Source of the DNA: an uncultured Roseburia sp.
Lineage (GTDB): Bacteria; Bacillota; Clostridia; Lachnospirales; Lachnospiraceae
Direction: 5' to 3'
DNA: 64,000 nucleotides
NCBI GenBank assembly: GCA_947567625.1
Contig: CANONN010000012.1
Location: 1 to 64,000 of the forward strand
Part shown: piece after piece, positions 50,334 to 59,747 of the stretch
How positions within the stretch are numbered: position 1 is the first letter of the stretch
Layout of the letters: every line of letters begins with the position of its first letter
The notes under the pieces: generated by a model
Seen by the model: the letters and a program-made list of their open reading frames with translations, nothing else
What the model was told of the DNA's origin: nothing
The model's database searches: none
Made by a program: the position numbers and the translations under genes

Positions 50334-51629
50334 ATGAAAAAGAAAGTATTAAGCTTACTGTTGTGTGCATCCATGGCAGCAACTGTGTTTGCAGGCTGCG
50401 GCGACAAGAAAGATACGTCGGACAACAACGCAGATGCGAACAATGCGGCAGACAACAATGCGGCGGACAACAACGCACAGGCGCCGGCGACGAGTGACGA
50501 GACCGTTACCTTAAAAGTGTGGGCGGCTGAGGAAGACCAGAACCTGACAAACGAGCTGATCGAGGGATTTAAAGCGGCAAATTCCGGGCAGAAATTTGAT
50601 ATTACCGTCGGTGTTGAGTCCGAGTCTACGGCAAAAGATACGATTTTGATCGACCCGGAGGCGGCAGCCGATGTGTTTACGTTCGCCAGCGATCAGATCA
50701 CAGACCTTGTAAAAGCCAACGTGTTACAGCCGGTACAGGATGTAGATACGATATCGAATGAAAATGTGGCAGGTTCCGTGGAGGCGGCAACGGTTGACGG
50801 TACATTATACGCTTACCCGATGTCGGCGGACAACGGATACTTTTTATTCTATGACAGCACGGTAGTAAAAGATCCGACGAGCTGGGATGCCATTCTCAGC
50901 GATTGCGCGGCGGCTGGCAAGAAGGCCGGCATGGTTATGGCATCCGGCTGGTATAACGCAGGTTTCTTCTACGGCGCTGGCTTTACCACCACTTTAAATG
51001 CAGACGGCAGCACGACGCTTGACTGGAATGGGACATCCGCAACCGGTATCAAGGGTACGGATGTTGTACAGGCGATGCTTGATATCGCAGGCAATTCGGC
51101 GTTCCTTCCGATCACGGACGGCGATACCACCAACCAGATCGCAACCGGCAGCCTTGGAGCAATTATTTCCGGTACATGGGATGCAGACGGTGTGCAGAGT
51201 GCATTCGGCGAGGGATACTCCGCGACAGCGCTTCCTTCTTTCACATGTGCAGGCCAGCAGGTTCCGATGGGTTCCGCAGCAGGTTATAAGATGGTCGGTG
51301 TAAACGCGAACTCCGCACAGGTAGGCTGGGCGATGGAGCTGGCGAAATATCTGACCAATGAGAGCAGCCAGGCGACCCGTTTTGAGCAGAGACAGATTGG
51401 ACCTTCCAATGTCAAAGCAGGCGAGGCTCCGGCAGTTCAGGAGAACATCGCGCTTGTGGCAGTGACGCTGCAGAATGGCACCAACGGTGTGGTTCAGATG
51501 GCAGGCGGCAGTTATTGGGATCCGACCAAGAGCTTTGGTGAGATTATCGCGCAGGGCAATCCCGACGGCACAGACTTGCAGGAGTTATTAGACAATTTAG
51601 TTGCAGCTACGGCACAGGCACCACAATAA
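50334..51629 (+). CDS. Sugar ABC transporter substrate-binding lipoprotein
   Basis: This 431-residue lipoprotein captures oligosaccharides outside the cell. The signal peptide ends in VFAGCG with the lipid on Cys21. A low-complexity linker rich in Asp, Asn and Ala (about 25-55) follows, then a cluster B/MalE-like binding domain (TVTLKVWAAEEDQNLTNELIEGF). From the neighbours the substrate is probably a beta-galacto-oligosaccharide, as for GanS/CycB of Bacillus. GGGAGG lies before the ATG at 50334. A hairpin with a T-run behind the gene should leave more of this mRNA than of the permease mRNA. Confidence 0.9.
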   Translation: MKKKVLSLLLCASMAATVFAGCGDKKDTSDNNADANNAADNNAADNNAQAPATSDETVTLKVWAAEEDQNLTNELIEGFKAANSGQKFDITVGVESESTAKDTILIDPEAAADVFTFASDQITDLVKANVLQPVQDVDTISNENVAGSVEAATVDGTLYAYPMSADNGYFLFYDSTVVKDPTSWDAILSDCAAAGKKAGMVMASGWYNAGFFYGAGFTTTLNADGSTTLDWNGTSATGIKGTDVVQAMLDIAGNSAFLPITDGDTTNQIATGSLGAIISGTWDADGVQSAFGEGYSATALPSFTCAGQQVPMGSAAGYKMVGVNANSAQVGWAMELAKYLTNESSQATRFEQRQIGPSNVKAGEAPAVQENIALVAVTLQNGTNGVVQMAGGSYWDPTKSFGEIIAQGNPDGTDLQELLDNLVAATAQAPQ

Positions 51630-51703
51630 AAAACATTGGGCAGTGAGAAGAATGTTCATTGCCTGACAATAGAACAGGGGCGTTTGGCCCGATGAGAAAT
51701 TAG

Positions 51704-51747
51704 AAAACGTCCACATACGGAGAAAAAAACGTGCGTGGACGTTTTTT
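51704..51747 (+). terminator. Leaky terminator inside the importer operon
   Basis: AAAACGTCCAC (51704-51714) pairs with GTGGACGTTTT (51735-51745), followed by T. It separates the binding-protein gene from the permease genes, a common way to make more binding protein than permease. Confidence 0.75.
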
Positions 51748-51772
51748 GACTATGAAAGGCAGAGGTGCAAAC

Positions 51773-53230
51773 ATGAGTGAAGAGGGAAAGAGCAAAAAAG
51801 AAAACCGTGTGGCTGAGTTTTTTGCCGGAATCGCGGGCTTCTTCAAAGGGTTTGGCGCGGCGTGTGCCAAGGGCGATGCGGCGGTCAAAGCGTCGCTTGT
51901 GGTGTCGGGCGCAGGTTATTTTGCAAGAAAGCAGATCGTCAAGGGTATTTTGGTGACATTGCTTGAGATTGCGGTCATCCTTTACCAGGTCTTGATCGGC
52001 TTCCCCTATATCGGGCAGTTTGGCAGTCTGGGAGAGGTACAGCGCGCGCAGGTTTACAACCCGGAGACGATGAAAAACGAAGTCAACGACTATGACAACT
52101 CGCTTTTGATTTTGCTTTTTGGTGTGATCAGCTTAAGTCTTCTGGTCGTGGCGGTCATTTTGTGGATGGCTAATGTTAAGAATACTTACCGCATCCAAAA
52201 GCTGGCGCAGGAAGGAAAGCATATCAATACATTCCGCGAAGACCTAAGCTCCATGCTCAACGATAAGTTCCATTTTACGCTGCTGGCGCTTCCATTACTG
52301 GGAATTATCATTTTTAATGTCATGCCGTTAATCGTCATGGTCTGTATCGCGTTTACCAATTATGACCAGAATCATATGCCGCCGGCGATGCTGTTTACCT
52401 GGACGGGACTTAAAAACTTTAAAAGTTTGTTTGAGACGAGCCTGACGATGACGTTTGGCTATACGTTCCGCAAGATTCTGGTGTGGACGTTGCTGTGGGC
52501 GTTTTTGGCGACGGCTACCACGTATTTCGGCGGAATCATTCTCGCCCTGCTCATCAACAACAAGGCAACCAAGCTGAAAAAGATGTGGCGCACGCTGTTT
52601 GTGGCGGCGATTTCTGTGCCTCAGTTTGTGACCTTGCTTTTGATGCGCAACTTTTTTGCCAACGCCGGCATCATGAATACGGTCTGTGAAAAAATTGGCC
52701 TGACGGGGCTTTTGCAGAATCTGGGCTGGATTAATACGAATTATATTCCGTTTTTGACCGACCCCACATGGGCAAAGATTACGATTATTGTCATCAATAT
52801 CTGGGTCGGTATCCCGTATCTGATGCTGATCGCCACCGGAGTTTTGATGAATATCCCGGAGGAGTTAAAGGAGAGCGCGCGCATCGACGGCGCCAACGCG
52901 TTCCAGATTTTCCGCAAGATCACGATGCCGTATATGTTCTTTATCACGGGGCCGTATCTGGTGACGCAGTTTACCGCCAATATCAATAATTTTAACGTGA
53001 TCTATCTGTTGACGCAGGATGTTTACACGACGACCAACCAGAAGATGTCCGCCTCGTTTGGTAAGGAGATCGATCTGTTGGTAACGTGGCTGTATCGTCT
53101 GACCAGTGAGCAGTACAATTACAAGATGGCTTCCGTCATCGGTATCTGTGTATTTATTGTCTGTGCGCTGTTTACACTATTAGCCTTTAATTTCTTGATT
53201 AAGGGAGATAAGGAGGAAACATTCCGATGA
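51773..53230 (+). CDS. Sugar ABC transporter permease (MalF/GanP type)
   Basis: This 485-residue permease is one of the two membrane subunits of the importer. After a charged start it has about eight membrane segments, with an extended N-terminal part (two segments before the core) as in MalF. The EAA loop that contacts the ATPase is NIPEELKESARIDGANAFQ near residue 363. I chose the ATG at 51773 with AGAGGTG 6 bases upstream. Earlier in-frame starts overlap the terminator. Its stop overlaps the second permease start (ATGA). No ATPase gene is present, so a shared MsmX-like ATPase is expected. Confidence 0.92.
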   Translation: MSEEGKSKKENRVAEFFAGIAGFFKGFGAACAKGDAAVKASLVVSGAGYFARKQIVKGILVTLLEIAVILYQVLIGFPYIGQFGSLGEVQRAQVYNPETMKNEVNDYDNSLLILLFGVISLSLLVVAVILWMANVKNTYRIQKLAQEGKHINTFREDLSSMLNDKFHFTLLALPLLGIIIFNVMPLIVMVCIAFTNYDQNHMPPAMLFTWTGLKNFKSLFETSLTMTFGYTFRKILVWTLLWAFLATATTYFGGIILALLINNKATKLKKMWRTLFVAAISVPQFVTLLLMRNFFANAGIMNTVCEKIGLTGLLQNLGWINTNYIPFLTDPTWAKITIIVINIWVGIPYLMLIATGVLMNIPEELKESARIDGANAFQIFRKITMPYMFFITGPYLVTQFTANINNFNVIYLLTQDVYTTTNQKMSASFGKEIDLLVTWLYRLTSEQYNYKMASVIGICVFIVCALFTLLAFNFLIKGDKEETFR

Positions 53231-54075
53231 GAGCAAAGAAAACGATTACTTCGATTTTGATTCACGCTGTGCTCGCCGTTATGGCAGTGGTCTGGTTAAT
53301 TCCGATCGTGTGGCTGATTGTTACCTCCTTCAGTGGATTTGACGGAATGAACACCAGCAGATTTTTCCCGGAGACGTGGTCGATGCGCAATTATACGCGT
53401 ATTCTCTTCCAGTCTGATACGGTGTCCCAATTTCCGATCTGGTTTAAGAATACCTTGATCATTGCGATCTTTACCTGCCTGATCTCCACCTCCTTTGTGC
53501 TGATGGTGAGCTACGCGATGAGCTGTATGCGTTTTAAAGGCAGAAAAGCGCTGATGAACGCGGCTGTCATGTTGCAGCTGTTCCCCGGCTTTTTGTCCAT
53601 GATCGCGATCTATTTTATTTTGAAAGCGGTCAATTTGACCAACAGCCATTTCGGTATGATATTAGTCTATTCGGGCGGAGCGGGTCTCGGTTATCTGGTT
53701 GCCAAGGGCTTTTTTGACACGATTCCCACCTCCCTGCGCGAGGCGGCTTATCTGGAGGGTGCTTCCGAGGCGCGGACGTTTTTTACGATTGTGCTGCCGC
53801 TCTCGAGGCCGATCATTGTGTATACGGTCATCAGTTCTTTTTTGGTGCCGTGGACGGATTTTGTATTTGCCAAGATCATTTTAAATTCCGGTATTTCGAC
53901 CGACTGGACCGTGGCGATTGGACTATATAACATGCTGCAGCGGCAGCTGCTGCCAAACTACTTCTCAAGATTCTGCGCCGGCGGCGTGCTGGTTGGTATA
54001 CCGATCGGTATTTTGTTTATCATTATGCAGAAGTTCTATGTGGAAGGCATCACGGGAGGCTCCGTGAAAGGTTAA
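53227..54075 (+). CDS. Sugar ABC transporter permease (MalG/GanQ type)
   Basis: This 282-residue permease is the partner subunit. It has six membrane segments and the EAA loop IPTSLREAAYLEGASEARTF near residue 168. It starts inside the stop codon of the first permease (ATGA) with AAGGAGG upstream, so the two are translated together. Downstream a perfect 11-bp hairpin separates it from the next gene. Its sequence type and context point to galacto-oligosaccharide or maltodextrin-type substrates. Confidence 0.93.
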   Translation: MRAKKTITSILIHAVLAVMAVVWLIPIVWLIVTSFSGFDGMNTSRFFPETWSMRNYTRILFQSDTVSQFPIWFKNTLIIAIFTCLISTSFVLMVSYAMSCMRFKGRKALMNAAVMLQLFPGFLSMIAIYFILKAVNLTNSHFGMILVYSGGAGLGYLVAKGFFDTIPTSLREAAYLEGASEARTFFTIVLPLSRPIIVYTVISSFLVPWTDFVFAKIILNSGISTDWTVAIGLYNMLQRQLLPNYFSRFCAGGVLVGIPIGILFIIMQKFYVEGITGGSVKG

Positions 54076-54091
54076 ATGGTAACTTACTGTT

Positions 54092-54140
54092 GCGGTTCAC
54101 AGTTTTATATATAGTAAAAAATAGGGCAGCTGTGAACCGC
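54092..54140 (+). terminator. Inverted repeat after the permease genes
   Basis: GCGGTTCACAG (54092-54102) pairs perfectly with CTGTGAACCGC (54130-54140) around a 27-base AT-rich loop. No T-run follows, so it may stabilise the upstream mRNA end rather than stop transcription. Confidence 0.55.
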
Positions 54141-54172
54141 GGCAGATGAATATAATAATTGTAGGAGAAAAT

Positions 54173-56026
54173 ATGGACAAGTTAGTTTTGAATCTAATCC
54201 ACAGGCCGGAGATGGTTCCAGAGTACGCGGAAAAAGTGACCGGCCATGGTAAGACAGAAGACATTGGCAGAAAAGCGCTGCTGACAGAATCTTTGGACAT
54301 CTTTAAGGTTCAGCAGGAGGCTGCGCACAAGAACGGTTTGAAAACTACGATTCAGATGACGTATGCGAGCCTGTTTAACGACGAGGCGGTGGCGCTTGCG
54401 AAAGAACATCACGACACCTACGGAGATGAGATCGCGCTCTCGCTTTTGGGACTGCCGTGCAAGGAGTTCCGCGACAAATATAAGACAAAGGATTTCTGTA
54501 TCTGGATGTTCTCGATGGAGGACAAAAAGGAGATCGTCAACGACGTATTTGAAAAGTTTTATGAGCGGTTTGGATTTTACCCCGAGTCGACCGGCTCTTA
54601 TTATATGGACGCAGATCTGACCAATTATATCAAAGAGAAATATCCGATGGTGAAATGCGCGGTTGCCACCTGCTGGGAAGAGGGGCCGAAAGCCTATCAC
54701 ACCTGCAACAACTCATGGTACACGCTGTTTGACGGCGGTCCCTGGGCTCCGTGGATTCCGTCGAAGCAAAATACCCATGCGCCGGCGGCCAACGAGGCGG
54801 AGGACAGCGGTATCGTCGCCATCCCGCACCTCTCCCGCGATTTGATCGCCTGCTATGACGGCAACGGTTCTAATTTCGGCACGCATCCGCAGAACGTGCT
54901 GCGCGGCATGATCTATGATTCTAAGACATGGGAGTATCCGTATCTTTATAATTTGATCGACCAGTACCGAGATCTGGCCAAATATAATAACGGCTACGCC
55001 TATAACATGATGTTTGTGGGGCCGGGCTGGATGAATAAAATGGGGCGCTGGGAGGCTCCGTATGAGCTCTTAAAGAAGTCTTACGAGGACGGATGCGCCT
55101 ACTATGGACAGCTTAAGAAAGAGGGCAAGCTGTTAGACCTGACGATGGCGGAATTTGCAGACTATTACCGTGAGAAGAAGCGCTACACCGAACCGGAGTG
55201 CGCGCTCTGGAGAGATATTTTGTATGGTTCCGATAAGCAGGTATTCTGGTACTGTGACCCGTATTTGCGAGCCTGCGTCAACATGGACCAGGGAGGGGCC
55301 ATCGTAGATTTGCGTCCCTACGCGGCGAAGTTAAAATGGGAGGTCGGCATCGGCACCAAGCATGTACAGGACGCCTCCTATCCGTTTTTGATTCAGGAGA
55401 AATACCGCGCCGGATATTTCACCCACTATGCCGGGGAAGGCACCGTCAGGAGCGCAAAGGTCTGCTATAACGGCGAGGAAGTAGACCTGTGCCTGTGCCG
55501 CACAAAAGCGCATTTTTCCGAAGAAAAAGACGCGGAGGGCAAGATCACAAGGATTTTGACCCTCGACCCGGTTGAGATCGAGTTTGACGGCCTTACGGTT
55601 AAGCTTCAGACAAAAGAGTATTTTGAGGAGGGCGGCAGCAATATCCGCATTGAGCGAAAAATTTTGGAGATGAGCGATTCGTCTGCGCAGGTGGAGATCA
55701 ACGAGTATATTGTCGCTTGCTACGGCACCACCGAATATCCCGAGGACATGTCGGGCATAACGTTAGAGGCGCTTGGGGACGGCAAAAAGGAGAGCATTTC
55801 TTACGAATACAAGTGCCGGGAAGCCGCCGTTGCGGGCGCGCATGAAGTAAGCGCCGTGATTCCCGCGATTGAGACGAAAGTGTCGATGACGGCGCAGGAT
55901 AGCGCTGCGGAGGGTTATATTAGAGAGGGCTATGCATTCTCCCCTATGTTTACGCTGGGTTACAAAAAAACAATGGCTGATAAGGAGGTATTTACCACAT
56001 GGCTCAATCTGGAAAAGGCAAATTAA
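54173..56026 (+). CDS. Unrecognised 617-residue protein of the galactan locus
   Basis: I do not recognise this family. The first 340 residues look like a TIM-barrel or NodB-like fold, with alternating strands and helices (LKTTIQMTYASLFND, DFCIWMFSMEDKKEIV, FGFYPESTGSYYMDADL). They carry many His, Asp, Glu, Trp and Tyr residues in conserved-looking phrases such as DGGPWAPWIPSKQNTHAP. The last 230 residues are beta-rich and could be a carbohydrate-binding or cap domain. There is no signal peptide. GTAGGAG precedes the ATG at 54173. The position between the importer and GH2 genes suggests a cytoplasmic enzyme on imported sugars. A zinc-ribbon gene overlaps its end by 28 bases. Confidence 0.75.
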   Translation: MDKLVLNLIHRPEMVPEYAEKVTGHGKTEDIGRKALLTESLDIFKVQQEAAHKNGLKTTIQMTYASLFNDEAVALAKEHHDTYGDEIALSLLGLPCKEFRDKYKTKDFCIWMFSMEDKKEIVNDVFEKFYERFGFYPESTGSYYMDADLTNYIKEKYPMVKCAVATCWEEGPKAYHTCNNSWYTLFDGGPWAPWIPSKQNTHAPAANEAEDSGIVAIPHLSRDLIACYDGNGSNFGTHPQNVLRGMIYDSKTWEYPYLYNLIDQYRDLAKYNNGYAYNMMFVGPGWMNKMGRWEAPYELLKKSYEDGCAYYGQLKKEGKLLDLTMAEFADYYREKKRYTEPECALWRDILYGSDKQVFWYCDPYLRACVNMDQGGAIVDLRPYAAKLKWEVGIGTKHVQDASYPFLIQEKYRAGYFTHYAGEGTVRSAKVCYNGEEVDLCLCRTKAHFSEEKDAEGKITRILTLDPVEIEFDGLTVKLQTKEYFEEGGSNIRIERKILEMSDSSAQVEINEYIVACYGTTEYPEDMSGITLEALGDGKKESISYEYKCREAAVAGAHEVSAVIPAIETKVSMTAQDSAAEGYIREGYAFSPMFTLGYKKTMADKEVFTTWLNLEKAN

Positions 56027-56217
56027 ATTACAGATGTCCGTCCTGCTTTATGCGTGACCTTGATATTGATATGTTCTATGACAAAGAGAAAAAGGAGTAC
56101 TATTGTCTGCGCTGCCAGTACAGCGGGACGGAGGAGGATGTCTTAGAGAAAAATGAGATGATACGCTTCCGTTATCGCGATATGATGAAGCGCTTCGATA
56201 AGTTTGATTTTGACTAA
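55999..56217 (+). CDS. Small zinc-ribbon protein
   Basis: This 72-residue protein has two cysteine pairs, CPSC at 13-16 and CLRC at 36-39, which form a likely zinc ribbon. A charged helical tail (RFRYRDMMKRFDKF) follows. AAGGAGGT lies 9 bases before the ATG, and the gene overlaps the 3' end of the 617-residue protein gene by 28 bases in another frame, so translation is coupled. Function is unknown. It could bind nucleic acid or serve as a partner of the upstream protein. A strong hairpin (56227-56273) follows. Confidence 0.8.
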   Translation: MAQSGKGKLNYRCPSCFMRDLDIDMFYDKEKKEYYCLRCQYSGTEEDVLEKNEMIRFRYRDMMKRFDKFDFD

Positions 56218-56226
56218 ACGGATATA

Positions 56227-56273
56227 GGCTGTCATATGGGACTTCCCACATGGGAAGCCCCAAACTGACAGCC
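56227..56273 (+). terminator. Compound hairpin after the zinc-ribbon gene
   Basis: GGCTGTCA and TGACAGCC form an outer stem. Inside, GGG and TTCCC pair with GGGAA and CCC around ACAT. The T-content after it is modest, so it may attenuate rather than end transcription into the GH2 gene. Confidence 0.6.
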
Positions 56274-56410
56274 TTGTTGCATAAACAGCAGAAAGGCCAA
56301 AAGGGCAGCCAAAAGAATCACTGCGTTATAAGTTATTGGAAAAGGAAACGCTGTAACAAAAGGAATAGTTCAATTTCAAAAATCAAGAAAGGCGAAAAAG
56401 GAATAGATAC

Positions 56411-59400
56411 ATGTTATTTGGTGATAAAAAACTGGCAGATGTTCATTATTTCAAAGAAAATCGGCTACCCGCACATGCGGATGTTGTGCACTACCGCAAT
56501 TGGGAGGAAGCGGCCGCGCGGTATGCGGATTTGCCCGATGTGCTGGGGAGAAACAGCAGTTTCCGCATGTTTCTCGACGGAGAGTTTTTCTTCCACTATG
56601 CGAAGAATGAGGCGCAGACGATTCCGGGATTTGAGTCACGTGATTACGATTGCAGAAGCTGGGATACCATAAAAGTTCCGGCGCATATTCAGATGGAGGG
56701 GTATGATGTCCCGCAGTATGCCAATGTGCAGTATCCGTGGGACGGCCATGAGGAGATCTGGACGACACAGACGCCCACAGAGTTCAATCCGACCGCCAGC
56801 TATGTGAAATATTTTACCGTACCGCGCGCGTGGGAGGGGCAGCCGGTCTTTATTTCTTTTCAGGGGGCGGAGAGCGCGCTGGCCGTCTGGTTAAACGGGC
56901 AGTTTGTCGGATTTAGCCAGGACAGTTTTTCGCCGGCCGAGTTTGACCTGACGCCCTATCTTAGCGCGTCAGAAAACAAGCTGGCAGTCAAAGTCTTTAA
57001 ATGGACGGTCGGGAGCTGGTGCGAAGATCAGGATTTCTTCCGCTTTTCCGGTCTCTACCGCAGCGTGTTTCTCTATACAGTGCCGAAGCTGCATGTGGAA
57101 GACTTGCGGCTGTGCCCGCAGGTGGCAAAAGATTTTAAGACGGCGTCAGTGGATATTGCCTATACCTTGATGGAGAAGGGAAAAAGCGCAGGAGCGGTGA
57201 CAGATCGCGTGGAGGGGCAAGGCGCGCAGGCAGCCGGAAATCTGTCCATAGAACTTTTGGAATTGGGGCGGCTGGACGAAGAGGAGAGCAGATATGCAGG
57301 CGCCGGGGCAAAAGTAATATGGGAGAAGAACGTACCCGCCGATGAGAAACGCATTTCGGTGCCCGTTGGAGAGCCTTTGCTGTGGAGCGCGGAGGAGCCG
57401 AATCTCTACGAGCTGCGTGTGGGAGTGAAGGATGAGGGAGGGAAGCTTTTGGAAGTCTTTTCCCAGCGCTTTGGCTTCCGCCGCTTTGAGATCAGGGACG
57501 GCATTATGCAGCTAAACGGCAGGCGGATTGTGTTTAAGGGCGTCAACCGCCATGAGTTTAGCGCAGAGCGCGGGCGGGTCGTAAGCCTTGCTGAGACGCG
57601 TTTGGATGTGGAGACTATGAAGCGCAACAATATCAACGCGGTCCGCACCAGCCATTATCCCAACAGCGTCGGCATCTATGAGCTCTGCGACCGCTATGGC
57701 CTTTATATGATCGCCGAGAATAACTTAGAGTCGCACGGCTGCTGGGACGCCGGCATTTTCCGCAAAAATGCGCCCGCGGATATGGTGGTTCCCGGCGACA
57801 ATGAAAACTGGACCGAGCGGATGTTGGACCGTGTCAACAGCTGTTACCAGAGGGACAAGAACCACCCGGCAATCCTGATGTGGTCCTGCGGCAACGAGGC
57901 ATACGGCGGCAAAGTCATCTATCAGATGGCAGAGAAATTCCGCGCGCTGGATAAGAGCCGGCTGGTGCACTATGAAGGCGTGTACAATGACCGCCGCTAC
58001 AACGATTCCAGCGATATGGAGAGCCAGATGTACCCGAGCGTAGAGCGCATCAAAGAGTTTCTTGCGCGCGACAAAGACAAGCCGTTTCTCTGCTGCGAGT
58101 ACGCCCATGCGATGGGCAATTCCCTGGGCGCCCTGCACAAATATACCGATCTGACGGACAGCGAACCGCGCTACCAGGGCGGGTTTATCTGGGATTATAT
58201 TGACCAGTCCATTTTAAAGAAAAATCGCTATGGTGAGGAATTTCAAGCCTACGGCGGAGATTTTTTGGAGCGCCCGGCGGATTATAATTTCAGCGGCAAC
58301 GGCATCTGCTATGCGGGCGGCAGAAAACCGTCGCCCAAGATGCGGGAAGTGAAGTTTGATTATCAAAATATCAGCGTCCGGTTTGGGGAAAAAGAGTTTA
58401 CCGTGACGAACAAAAATCTGTTCGTCAATACGGATGGTTACGATTGCTGTCTGCTGCTGCAAAAAGACGGCGCCTTTGTCCGGCGCGTTTTGACCGCTGC
58501 CGCGGTGCGGCCGTTAGAGCAGCAGACGTTTCCGATTCCCGGGGAGATACAGGATATTTTGGATGCAAATGAAAGGCTGCCGGCAGAGAGGCAGGCAGAG
58601 TATGCGCTGACCGTTTCTTTTGTGCTAAAACGTGATATGCTCTGGGCCGCGGCGGGCTATGAGGTGGCGTTCGGGCAGAAGATTTATAAACGCGGGCACA
58701 GGTTTATCAGTCAAACGCAGGGAAAGACGCTTCGCGTGATACATGGGAAGTGGAATCTTGGGGTAAAGGGCGACGGATTCCATGTGATGTTTTCCTACAA
58801 CAGCGGCGGTCTTGTCTCGTACCGCTGGATGGGAAGAGAGATGATCGAAAAGATGCCGATGCCCAATTTCTGGCGCGCACCGATCGACAACGACGCGGGG
58901 GCCAGGCTGCCGTCAAAGATGGCGCAGTGGAAAATTGCCAGCATGTATATCGGCTTTGGCAGCACGGGACTATTTGAGTATCAGCCGCCGCAGGTGGACG
59001 AAAATGGCGATACGGTGTCGATCACTTACACCTACTGTATGCCGACGACGCCGGCGGCCCAATGTACGGTCAAATACACGGTATGGCCCGACGGAACCGT
59101 GGAGACGGCCATGCATTATGACCCGGTGCCAGAGCTTGGCGATATGCCGGAGTTTGGCATGATGTTTCAATTCAATGCGGATTATGACCGGCTGGAGTGG
59201 TACGGCCTGGGACCGGAGGAGACCTATGCCGACCGGCAAAAAGGCGCGAAGTTAGGTATCTACCGCAATCGGGTGGCCGACAATCTGGCAAAATATCTTG
59301 TCCCGCAGGAGTGCGGCAACAAAGTCGGCGTGCGCTATGCGAAGCTGACCAACGCCAAGGGCGAGGGCATCTTATTTGAGGGCGATGAAATGTCGTTCTG

Positions 59401-59602
59401 TGCGCTGCCCTACACGCCGCACGAGCTGGAAAACGCCATGCATGCCTATGAATTGCCGTCTGTCCACCACACGATAGTGCGCGCGGCGCTCGCGCAGCTC
59501 GGCGTGGGAGGCGACGACAGCTGGGGCGCGCCGGTACACCCGGAGTATCATATTGATGTGACGAAACCGTTAGACTTTACCTTCCGGTTTCGCGGACTAT
59601 AA
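56411..59602 (+). CDS. Beta-galactosidase, glycoside hydrolase family 2 (LacZ type)
   Basis: This 1063-residue enzyme hydrolyses terminal beta-galactosides. In order it has a sugar-binding jelly roll (about 50-220, WLNGQFVGFSQDSFSPAEFDL), an immunoglobulin-like domain, the TIM barrel (about 370-640) with acid/base Glu496 (WSCGNEA) and nucleophile Glu563 (CCEYAHAMGN), a further beta domain, and the large C-terminal LacZ small-chain domain (WYGLGPEETYADR). There is no signal peptide. AAAAAGGA lies about 9 bases before the ATG. It is the second beta-galactosidase in the locus besides GH42, which suggests different linkage preferences. Confidence 0.95.
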   Translation: MLFGDKKLADVHYFKENRLPAHADVVHYRNWEEAAARYADLPDVLGRNSSFRMFLDGEFFFHYAKNEAQTIPGFESRDYDCRSWDTIKVPAHIQMEGYDVPQYANVQYPWDGHEEIWTTQTPTEFNPTASYVKYFTVPRAWEGQPVFISFQGAESALAVWLNGQFVGFSQDSFSPAEFDLTPYLSASENKLAVKVFKWTVGSWCEDQDFFRFSGLYRSVFLYTVPKLHVEDLRLCPQVAKDFKTASVDIAYTLMEKGKSAGAVTDRVEGQGAQAAGNLSIELLELGRLDEEESRYAGAGAKVIWEKNVPADEKRISVPVGEPLLWSAEEPNLYELRVGVKDEGGKLLEVFSQRFGFRRFEIRDGIMQLNGRRIVFKGVNRHEFSAERGRVVSLAETRLDVETMKRNNINAVRTSHYPNSVGIYELCDRYGLYMIAENNLESHGCWDAGIFRKNAPADMVVPGDNENWTERMLDRVNSCYQRDKNHPAILMWSCGNEAYGGKVIYQMAEKFRALDKSRLVHYEGVYNDRRYNDSSDMESQMYPSVERIKEFLARDKDKPFLCCEYAHAMGNSLGALHKYTDLTDSEPRYQGGFIWDYIDQSILKKNRYGEEFQAYGGDFLERPADYNFSGNGICYAGGRKPSPKMREVKFDYQNISVRFGEKEFTVTNKNLFVNTDGYDCCLLLQKDGAFVRRVLTAAAVRPLEQQTFPIPGEIQDILDANERLPAERQAEYALTVSFVLKRDMLWAAAGYEVAFGQKIYKRGHRFISQTQGKTLRVIHGKWNLGVKGDGFHVMFSYNSGGLVSYRWMGREMIEKMPMPNFWRAPIDNDAGARLPSKMAQWKIASMYIGFGSTGLFEYQPPQVDENGDTVSITYTYCMPTTPAAQCTVKYTVWPDGTVETAMHYDPVPELGDMPEFGMMFQFNADYDRLEWYGLGPEETYADRQKGAKLGIYRNRVADNLAKYLVPQECGNKVGVRYAKLTNAKGEGILFEGDEMSFCALPYTPHELENAMHAYELPSVHHTIVRAALAQLGVGGDDSWGAPVHPEYHIDVTKPLDFTFRFRGL

Positions 59603-59607
59603 AAACG

Positions 59608-59733
59608 GCATCTGCAAGCACGGATGCGGAACTGAAAACAGCATCTGAGCTGAAAGAGCCCAGAACAAATTCTGGACGAAAAGGCCAGAATTGTTCTGCC
59701 GGCCAGGCTCTGGAAGCCCAGATGCGGAACTAT
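59608..59733 (+). promoter_or_regulatory. Folded leader between GH2 and GH53 genes
   Basis: A short hairpin (GCATC 59608-59612 with GATGC 59623-59627) is followed by a long stem-loop at 59641-59725. GCATCTG pairs with CAGATGC, then GCT with AGC, AGAGCC with GGCTCT, and CAGAACAA-TTCTGG with CCAGAATTGTTCTG (one bulged A) around ACGAAAAGG. The sequence GATGCGGAACT occurs on the 3' side of both hairpins. The GGGAGG ribosome site follows about 12 bases after the stem. Confidence 0.7.
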
Positions 59734-59747
59734 AAATGGGAGGCTAT

